This document shows positions 23,910-30,593 of a stretch of DNA of 57,044 bases, piece after piece. The position numbers and the translations under genes are program-made. The notes under the pieces were generated by a model, which was not told the origin of the DNA, made no database searches, and saw nothing but the letters and a program-made list of their open reading frames with translations. This DNA is from an uncultured Prevotella sp. (lineage in GTDB: Bacteria; Bacteroidota; Bacteroidia; Bacteroidales; Bacteroidaceae), in the NCBI GenBank assembly GCA_905233825.1, contig CAJOFE010000027.1, positions 1-57,044 of the forward strand, read 5' to 3'. The first letter of the stretch is position 1, and the number at the start of each line of letters is the position of its first letter.

Positions 23910-24801
23910 AACGCCGGTGGCAGCCGCATTGGCTCAGGCCTTGCCGCCTACAGCTGAAGGCAGCAGCGGTGGGGAGATTATCTCTGCCGACAGCCGTCAG
24001 GTGTATCGCCGCATGGACATCGGTACGGGAAAGGACCTGTCTGACTATGCGGGCGTTCCCTATCATCTGATAGATATCTGCGAGCCTGGTACGAAGTACA
24101 ACCTGTTTCAGTATCAGCAGGACTTCTTCGATGCCTATAACGACATTCGGAGTAGGGGAGCGGTGCCTATCTTATGTGGCGGTACGGGACTTTACATCGA
24201 GGCCGTATTGAAGGGCTATCATCTTTCGCCTGTGCCGCAGAACCAACAGCTGCGCGACGAACTGGAAGGAAAAACGTTAGAGGAACTCACAAAGATGCTG
24301 CGCGAGCTGAAGCAGAAGAACGGATCGAACATGCATAACACGACGGATGTAGATTCCTGCCAGCGGGCTATCCGCGCCATCGAGATAGAACAATACAATA
24401 TAGAACATCCTTTGCCGCTAAGGGAGTTACCTGCCATTCCTTCTCTGATAGTCGGAGTGAACATCGACCGTGATTTGCGTCGTGAGAAGATTACCCGTCG
24501 GTTGAAAGCCCGTTTGGAAGAGGGCATGATTGACGAAGTGCGCGGCTTGCTAAAGGAGGGTATCCCTGCTGAGAATTTGACCTATTATGGGTTAGAATAT
24601 AAATATGTGACGGAATACGTGACTGGTGCATTGACCTATGATGAGATGTTCCGTCAGCTGGAAATCGCTATCCATCAATTTGCCAAACGGCAGATGACGT
24701 GGTTCCGAGGCATGGAGCGGCGAGGCTTCACCATTCATTGGATTGATGCCACCTTGCCGATGGAGGAGAAAGTGAAGATAATTATGAATTATGCATTATG
24801 A
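23860..24801 (+). CDS. miaA: tRNA dimethylallyltransferase MiaA
   Basis: 313 aa. P-loop GPTASGKT at residues 11-18, the IISADSRQVYRRMDIGTGK substrate segment, YHLIDI, ILCGGTGLYIEA and the C-terminal RQMTWFR are all MiaA hallmarks. It transfers a dimethylallyl group to A37 of tRNAs reading codons that start with U. Three in-frame Met codons (23860, 23866, 23875) leave the exact start open. It overlaps rmuC by 50 bp and the next gene by 4 bp. Length is typical; Bacteroidota often carry two MiaA paralogues and this resembles the type with YYGLEYKYVTEY. Confidence 0.93.
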   Translation: MSMRQMITILGPTASGKTPVAAALAQALPPTAEGSSGGEIISADSRQVYRRMDIGTGKDLSDYAGVPYHLIDICEPGTKYNLFQYQQDFFDAYNDIRSRGAVPILCGGTGLYIEAVLKGYHLSPVPQNQQLRDELEGKTLEELTKMLRELKQKNGSNMHNTTDVDSCQRAIRAIEIEQYNIEHPLPLRELPAIPSLIVGVNIDRDLRREKITRRLKARLEEGMIDEVRGLLKEGIPAENLTYYGLEYKYVTEYVTGALTYDEMFRQLEIAIHQFAKRQMTWFRGMERRGFTIHWIDATLPMEEKVKIIMNYAL

Positions 24802-24811
24802 ATTATGCATT
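24784..24811. repeat. 14-bp tandem duplication at the miaA/lipid-kinase junction
   Basis: ATGAATTATGCATT occurs twice head to tail (24784-24797, 24798-24811). The first copy encodes the C-terminal MNYAL of MiaA plus part of its stop; the second encodes the N-terminal MNYAL of the kinase. Confidence 0.85.
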
Positions 24812-25736
24812 GAATGAGCGATGGGGCATCTTGTATTGTCCCCGAAAAGGCATCAGAAGCAAGCGTAAGCGTTGGGAACGCTTGCAGAAGGAGCTTGAGA
24901 AGCATGGTGTAAAATTCGACATGGTACAGAGCGAGAACACGGACAGCGTGGAGCGCTTGGTCACCATGCTCATCCGTAATGGCTATAAGATTATTGTCAT
25001 CGTGGGTGGCGACTCAGCTTTGAATGATGCTGTGAATTGCCTGATGCGCGAAGAACGCAGTGTGCGCGAACAGGTAATGTTGGGCGTGATTCCCAACGGC
25101 TCTATGAATGACTTTGCCCGTTTCTGGGAATTCAGCGACGACAACGATGCCCAGACCGTGGAGTGGCTGACGAAACAGCGCGTCAGGAAGGTTGATCTGG
25201 GGCGCATACATTATACCGACAAGCACGAAGAACAGCACCATCGCTACTTCCTGAACTGCATCAACATAGGTACTACTGCCGACATCATGAACCTGCGCCA
25301 GCAGACGCGGCGCATCCTCTGGTCGCGTACGCTATCGTTTGTGGTGTCCGTCATCCTGAAGATTTTCCATCGCAAGGACTACAAGATGCGTATCCGAGTA
25401 AACAGCGAGATCGTCGATCGCCGTGTGATGACCGTCTGTGTGGGTAATGCGCATGGTTATGGCCAGACACCCAGTGCCGTACCCTATAATGGTATGCTCG
25501 ACCTCACGGTGGTCTATGACCCCCAGCTTATGCAGCTCTTCAGTGGGCTGTGGCTGCTTATCAGCGGTCGCTTCCTGAACCATCGTTCCGTCCATCCCTA
25601 TCGTACTCGCGAATTAGTTGTTGAGGAGGCCCGCCATGCTCTTGTCGGCATCGACGGCCGACTAATCAAACAGCCTGTAGGATCATATACCATTACCGTG
25701 GAACAGGAGGTTATAAACTTCCTGATTCCCGATTAG
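24798..25736 (+). CDS. Diacylglycerol/lipid kinase family protein (DAGK catalytic domain)
   Basis: 312 aa. The nucleotide-binding motif appears as VGGDSALNDAVN (family consensus GGDGT.NEV.N, here Ser replaces the last Gly), followed by GVIPNGSMNDFAR, matching G..P.GT.NDFAR. The C-terminal beta-domain (VCVGNAHGYGQ...P.A...DG.LDL-like) is also present. It probably phosphorylates a membrane lipid at the cytoplasmic face. It overlaps miaA by 4 bp (ATGA). The first five residues (MNYAL) arise from the 14-bp duplication, so the original start may have been elsewhere. Confidence 0.82.
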   Translation: MNYALNERWGILYCPRKGIRSKRKRWERLQKELEKHGVKFDMVQSENTDSVERLVTMLIRNGYKIIVIVGGDSALNDAVNCLMREERSVREQVMLGVIPNGSMNDFARFWEFSDDNDAQTVEWLTKQRVRKVDLGRIHYTDKHEEQHHRYFLNCINIGTTADIMNLRQQTRRILWSRTLSFVVSVILKIFHRKDYKMRIRVNSEIVDRRVMTVCVGNAHGYGQTPSAVPYNGMLDLTVVYDPQLMQLFSGLWLLISGRFLNHRSVHPYRTRELVVEEARHALVGIDGRLIKQPVGSYTITVEQEVINFLIPD

Positions 25737-25759
25737 ATGTGTTAAAGAATATTATTTCC

Positions 25760-25790
25760 TTTGCTGCTTGGAAAAAAAATCGTACCTTTG
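25760..25790 (+). promoter_or_regulatory. Bacteroidota-type promoter of the glycogen operon
   Basis: TTTG (25760-25763), 19 bp, TACCTTTG (25783-25790): exact consensus, 56 bp before the first start codon. Confidence 0.75.
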
Positions 25791-25846
25791 GGCAGCGAAT
25801 ATTAAAACCTGTTATAAACTACGAATTAAAAACCTAAATAGGAACT

Positions 25847-27796
25847 ATGAGTTATTTGCGATTTGAGAAAGCCGTGATGACCAACTTGGAGGAAAGTCTG
25901 CGTCGCGAGCTGCTCCGCACGAACCGAAGTGGTGCCTACAGCGCATCGACACTCGTCGATTGCAATACGCGTAAGTACCACGGGTTGCTTGTTGTTCCCG
26001 TGCCCGAGTTGGACGATGAGAACCATGTTCTCCTATCGTCGCTCGACTGCACGGTGATTCAGCACGGAGCAGAGTTCAACCTGGGCCTCCACAAGTATCA
26101 GGGCAACAATTACAGTCCCAAGGGACACAAGTACATCCGTGAGTTTGACGCCAGCTTAGTGCCCACTACTGTGTATCGTGTTGGTGGCGTGGTGTTGAAG
26201 AAAGAAGTTATCTTCCAACATTATGAGGATCGAATCCTCATCCGTTATACGCTGGAGGATGCACATTCGGCAACAACGTTACGCTTCCGTCCGTTCCTGG
26301 CCTTCCGTAGTGTGCGCCAGTTTACGCATGAGAACATGGTAGCCAGCCGTGAATATACTCCTATCGACGGAGGTATCAAGACATGCATGTATGCCGGTTA
26401 TCCCGACCTCTTTATGCAGTTCTCGAAGAAGAACGAGTTTGTCTTCCAGCCTGACTGGTATCGTGGCATCGAGTATCCGAAGGAACAGGAGCGTGGCTAT
26501 GCCTCGAACGAGGATCTCTACGTGCCAGGCTACTTCGAGATGCCCATCAAGAAGGGCGAGAGCATTATCTTCTCCGGCTCTACGTCGCAGGTTAAGGCTT
26601 CATCGTTGAAGAAGCTTTTCGATGCAGAGGTTGCCGATCGCTTACCGCGTGACAATTTCTATCATAGCCTGGTGGCAGCTGCCCATCAGTTCCACAACCG
26701 CAAAGCCAATGACGACCGTTATCTGTTGGCTGGTTACCCGTGGTTCAAAGCTCGTGCCCGCGATACATTCATCGCCCTGCCGGGTTTGACGCTGGCCATT
26801 GATGAACAGGACTACTTCGAGTTGGTGATGCAGACTGCTGAGCGCGGCTTGCGTGACTTCATGGAGGGCAAGGAGCTGAGCGTGCAGATTTATGAGATGG
26901 AGCAGCCCGACGTGCCCCTTTGGGCCGTGTGGGCCATCCAGCAGTATGCCAAGCATGCAGGTCGTGAGAAGGCCTTCGAGATGTATGGTAAGCTGTTGCA
27001 GGACATCGTGACCTTCATTGAGGATGGCAAGCATCCCAACCTGCGGCTCGACGCCAACGGTCTGCTTTATGCTAATGGACGCGATCATGCAGTGACGTGG
27101 ATGAACTCTACGGCCAACGGTCGTCCTGTCGTGCCTCGTTCGGGTTACATCGTAGAGTTCAACGCCCTGTGGTACAACGCCCTGAAATTCTGCGCCTCAA
27201 TGGCTGCCGACAGGGGTGACCAGAAGGGTGCCGAACAACTGGAGACAATGGCCCTGAAAACCAAGCAGTCGTTTGTCGATACCTTTGTTAATGAATATGG
27301 CTATTTACTGGACTACGTTGATGGGAACATGATGGATTGGAGCGTACGCCCGAACATGATTTTCGCCGTAGCGCTCGATTACTCACCGCTGACGCAGCAG
27401 CAGATGAAGAGCGTAGTAGATATATGTACACGCGAACTGCTTACTCCAAAGGGACTACGCTCGCTGTCGCCGAAGAGTGGTGGCTATAACCCCATGTACG
27501 TCGGCCCGCAGACGCAGCGTGACTATGCTTATCATCAGGGCACCGCCTGGCCGTGGCTGGGTGGCTTTTACATGGAGGCCTGCCTGAAGCTCTACAAGCG
27601 CTCGCGCCTGTCATTCATTGAACGGCAGATGGTGGGCTACGAGGATGAGATTGACTACCATGCTATCGGCACCATTTCGGAGCTCTTTGACGGCAATCCA
27701 CCCTTCCACGGACGTGGTGCTATGTCGTTTGCTATGAACGTAGCTGAGATCCTGCGCACGATGAAGCTGTTGGAAAAGTATTCATACCAAAAATAA
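25847..27796 (+). CDS. Glycogen debranching enzyme (amylo-alpha-1,6-glucosidase)
   Basis: 649 aa cytoplasmic protein. Residues about 20-245 are the N-terminal 'bis' beta-domain (TNRSGAYSASTLVDCNTRKYHGLLV). Residues about 285-640 are an (alpha/alpha)6 barrel of the GH133-like debranching family (LAGYPWFKARARDTFIALPGLTL; SGYIVEFNALWYNALKF; QGTAWPWLGGFYMEA). It removes alpha-1,6 branches during glycogen turnover. First gene of a three-gene operon with a starch-synthase-like glycosyltransferase (12-bp gap) and a GH57-like protein, an arrangement I know from other Bacteroidota. Confidence 0.9.
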   Translation: MSYLRFEKAVMTNLEESLRRELLRTNRSGAYSASTLVDCNTRKYHGLLVVPVPELDDENHVLLSSLDCTVIQHGAEFNLGLHKYQGNNYSPKGHKYIREFDASLVPTTVYRVGGVVLKKEVIFQHYEDRILIRYTLEDAHSATTLRFRPFLAFRSVRQFTHENMVASREYTPIDGGIKTCMYAGYPDLFMQFSKKNEFVFQPDWYRGIEYPKEQERGYASNEDLYVPGYFEMPIKKGESIIFSGSTSQVKASSLKKLFDAEVADRLPRDNFYHSLVAAAHQFHNRKANDDRYLLAGYPWFKARARDTFIALPGLTLAIDEQDYFELVMQTAERGLRDFMEGKELSVQIYEMEQPDVPLWAVWAIQQYAKHAGREKAFEMYGKLLQDIVTFIEDGKHPNLRLDANGLLYANGRDHAVTWMNSTANGRPVVPRSGYIVEFNALWYNALKFCASMAADRGDQKGAEQLETMALKTKQSFVDTFVNEYGYLLDYVDGNMMDWSVRPNMIFAVALDYSPLTQQQMKSVVDICTRELLTPKGLRSLSPKSGGYNPMYVGPQTQRDYAYHQGTAWPWLGGFYMEACLKLYKRSRLSFIERQMVGYEDEIDYHAIGTISELFDGNPPFHGRGAMSFAMNVAEILRTMKLLEKYSYQK

Positions 27797-27808
27797 GGAG
27801 GAACGACG

Positions 27809-29080
27809 ATGAAAGTATTAATGTTTGGATGGGAGTATCCTCCTCATGTGTTTGGTGGTCTTGCCACTGCCAACTATGGAATCTCTGAGGGCCTGAAAGC
27901 CCAGGGAGACATCGAGACCGTGCTCTGTCTGCCGCATCCTTTCGGTGACGAGAGTCAGCATGCCTGCCGCATCGTGGCTATGAATGCCGTGCCTATTGCC
28001 TGGCGCGATGTCGATTACGACTATGTGAGGAACAGGGTGGGGAACATTATGGATCCCGACTACTATTTCAAACTGCGCGACCATATTTATGCCGACTTCA
28101 ACTACATGAACGTCAATGACCTTGGCGCTATGGAGTTTGCCGGTGGCTATCCTGGCAATCTGCATGAGGAAATCAACAACTACTCGATTATTGCGGGACA
28201 AGTTGCCCGTGCCGAGGAGTTTGACATCATCCATGCCCATGACTGGCTCACTTTCCCAGCTGGTATCCATGCCAAGCAGGTCAGCGGAAAGCCTCTGTGC
28301 ATCCACGTGCATGCAACTGATTTTGATCGTTCGCGTGGCAAGGTGAACCCCACCGTCTATTCGATTGAGAAGAACGGTATGGACTGGGCCGACTGTATCA
28401 TGTGCGTGTCGGAATTGACACGGCAGACTGTCATCAACCAGTATCATCAGGATCCGCGCAAGTGTTTTACCGTGCATAACGCCGTCTATCCGCTACCTGC
28501 CGAGTACGATGCCATTCCGCGTCCCGACCATACAGGCAAGGACAAGGTGGTGACCTTCCTCGGACGTATCACCATGCAAAAAGGTCCCGAGTACTTCGTC
28601 GAGGCTGCCAACATGGTGCTACACCGTACGCGCAACGTGCGTTTCTGCATGGCAGGATCGGGCGACATGATGGATGCCATGATATATCTGGCTGCTGAAC
28701 GCGGTATTGCCGACCGTTTCCACTTCCCTGGTTTCATGCGCGGCAAGCAGGTGTATGAGTGCCTGAAGGATAGTGATGTCTATGTCATGCCTTCTGTATC
28801 GGAGCCGTTCGGCATCTCGCCCCTTGAGGCCATGCAATGTGGCACACCCAGTATCATTTCTAAGCAAAGTGGTTGTGCCGAGATCCTTGACAACTGCATC
28901 AAGGTCGATTACTGGGATATCCACGCCTTGGCTGATGCCATCTACAGTATCTGCACCAATGAATCACTCTTCCAGTATCTCAAGGAGGAGGGCAAGAAGG
29001 AGGTCGATCAGATAACCTGGGAAAAGGTTGGCACCTGGATTCGTACCCTTTACCGTCGTACCCTTGGATGGGAGCAATAA
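27809..29080 (+). CDS. Glycosyltransferase, glycogen/starch synthase-like (GT4/GT5 fold)
   Basis: 423 aa, GT-B fold. N-terminal MKVLMFGWEYPPHVFGGLATANYGISEGL is typical of glycogen-synthase-like transferases; FDIIHAHDWLTFPAGI is the acceptor-domain motif. The C-terminal nucleotide-sugar domain has FLGRITMQKGPEYFVEAA, then VMPSVSEPFGISPLEAMQCGTPSI, with the conserved E-x7-E pair. It probably extends an alpha-1,4-glucan from an activated glucose. It lies between the debranching enzyme and the GH57-like gene. It is shorter than GlgA (about 475 aa), so the exact GT family should be checked. Confidence 0.85.
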   Translation: MKVLMFGWEYPPHVFGGLATANYGISEGLKAQGDIETVLCLPHPFGDESQHACRIVAMNAVPIAWRDVDYDYVRNRVGNIMDPDYYFKLRDHIYADFNYMNVNDLGAMEFAGGYPGNLHEEINNYSIIAGQVARAEEFDIIHAHDWLTFPAGIHAKQVSGKPLCIHVHATDFDRSRGKVNPTVYSIEKNGMDWADCIMCVSELTRQTVINQYHQDPRKCFTVHNAVYPLPAEYDAIPRPDHTGKDKVVTFLGRITMQKGPEYFVEAANMVLHRTRNVRFCMAGSGDMMDAMIYLAAERGIADRFHFPGFMRGKQVYECLKDSDVYVMPSVSEPFGISPLEAMQCGTPSIISKQSGCAEILDNCIKVDYWDIHALADAIYSICTNESLFQYLKEEGKKEVDQITWEKVGTWIRTLYRRTLGWEQ

Positions 29081-29115
29081 TATAGTTAAGAATTAAGAGT
29101 TAAGAATTAAGAGTT

Positions 29116-30513
29116 ATGAAAACAATTTGCTTATATTTTGAGATACATCAGATTATCCATCTGAAGCGCTACCGTTTCTTCGACATCGGTACCGACCACT
29201 ACTATTACGATGACTATGAGAACGAGCGTAGCATCAGCGACATTGCCGAGCGTAGCTACATGCCTGCACTCTGCACGCTGGAGCAGATGATTAAGGAGAA
29301 TGGCCAGTACTTCAAGGTCGCTTTCTCACTCAGCGGCACAGGCATAGAGCAGTTAGAAATGCATGCTCCGCAGGTGTTGGAGAAGTTGCAGCAACTCAAC
29401 GAAACTGGTTGTGTGGAGTTCCTCGCAGAACCCTACAGTCATGGTCTCTCCTCGTTAGCCAATCCCGACAGCTTTGCCCGCGACATGAAGAAGCAAGTAG
29501 CTAAGATCAAGGAGTACTTCGGACAGACTCCAAAGGTGGCCCGCAACTCGTCGCTCATCTACAGCGACGACATCGGCGCCCAGATTGCAGCCTTAGGCTT
29601 CAAAGGTATGCTGACTGAGGGAGCTAAGCATGTGCTTGGCTGGAAGTCGCCACACTATGTTTATAATTGCAATATCGCCCCCAGTTTAAAGCTGTTGTTG
29701 CGCGATGTGGAACTCTCCGATGATATCTCCCTGCGTTTCAACAATGCCGAATGGGAAGGCTATCCTCTTTTTGCTGATGCCTATATTGACCGCATTGCTC
29801 GCTTGCCTGAGGAAGAGCAGATTATCAACATTTTCATGGAGTTGTCTGCCCTCGGCATCGCACAGCCGCTCAGCTCTAATATCCTAGAATTTATCCATGC
29901 TCTGCCCGCCTGCGCTAAGGAGAAAGGCATTACCTTCTCTACGCCGACTGAGATCTGCATGAAGGTAAAGAGCGTCGGACAGATTGACGTGCCCGACACG
30001 CTGAGCTGGGTCGATGAGGAACGCGACGTTTCCTGCTGGCTGGGTAACGCCATGCAGCGTGAGGCCTTCCAGAAACTCTACAGCGTAGCCGACCGTCTGC
30101 TTATTGCCGATGATCCGCGCATCATGCAGGATTGGGACTACCTGCAGGCCTCGAACAACTTCCGCTTTATGACTACCAAGCCCTCGAATGTAGGACTTGA
30201 CCGCGGCATATATAGTGGTCCTTTCGATGCTTTCACCAACTATATGAACATCCTGGGTGACTTTATCAATCGCGTCAATGCCCTCTATCCAATGGAGATT
30301 GAGAACGAGGAACTGAACTCGTTGCTCACTACCATTCGCAACCAGGGCGACGAGATTGAGATGAAGGATAAGGAAATTATTCGTCTGAAGGCCAAACTCG
30401 AGAAGCTGGAGGGCGTGAAACCTGCGGTTAAGGCACCTTCAAAGAAGGCTGCTCCCAAGGCAGCGAAGCCCGCTAAGAAGGTAACTCCTAAGAAAGAAGC
30501 TCCGAAAGAGTAA
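29116..30513 (+). CDS. GH57 alpha-amylase-like protein lacking catalytic residues
   Basis: 465 aa. Conserved GH57 regions are visible: EIHQ (9-12), GCVEFLAEPYSHGL (98-111), a third region PKVARNSSLIYS (139-150) and a fourth NIFMELSALG (238-247). In active GH57 alpha-amylases, as I recall, the third region carries the Glu nucleophile (RNTE) and the fourth an Asp acid/base (MDYETFG). Here these positions are Ser146 and Glu242. I recall that an alpha-amylase-like subgroup with such replacements exists in Bacteroidota. The C-terminus has a coiled coil (about 380-410) and a Lys/Ala/Pro-rich tail. Third gene of the glycogen operon; a binding or regulatory role, or changed chemistry, is possible. 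Confidence 0.8.
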   Translation: MKTICLYFEIHQIIHLKRYRFFDIGTDHYYYDDYENERSISDIAERSYMPALCTLEQMIKENGQYFKVAFSLSGTGIEQLEMHAPQVLEKLQQLNETGCVEFLAEPYSHGLSSLANPDSFARDMKKQVAKIKEYFGQTPKVARNSSLIYSDDIGAQIAALGFKGMLTEGAKHVLGWKSPHYVYNCNIAPSLKLLLRDVELSDDISLRFNNAEWEGYPLFADAYIDRIARLPEEEQIINIFMELSALGIAQPLSSNILEFIHALPACAKEKGITFSTPTEICMKVKSVGQIDVPDTLSWVDEERDVSCWLGNAMQREAFQKLYSVADRLLIADDPRIMQDWDYLQASNNFRFMTTKPSNVGLDRGIYSGPFDAFTNYMNILGDFINRVNALYPMEIENEELNSLLTTIRNQGDEIEMKDKEIIRLKAKLEKLEGVKPAVKAPSKKAAPKAAKPAKKVTPKKEAPKE

Positions 30514-30538
30514 GAGGTAACGATTAACGATGCGATAG

Positions 30539-30579
30539 CTCCGCAGGAAAAATCTTATATGAGAAATTTTCCTGCGGAG
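30539..30579. terminator. Hairpin between convergent glycogen operon and beta-galactosidase gene
   Basis: CTCCGCAGGAAAA (30539-30551) and TTTTCCTGCGGAG (30567-30579), a perfect 13-bp stem with a 15-nt loop. No T-run on either side, but the position, 26 bp after one stop and 15 bp after the other, suggests shared termination. Confidence 0.6.
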
Positions 30580-30593
30580 AATTGTTATATTCT

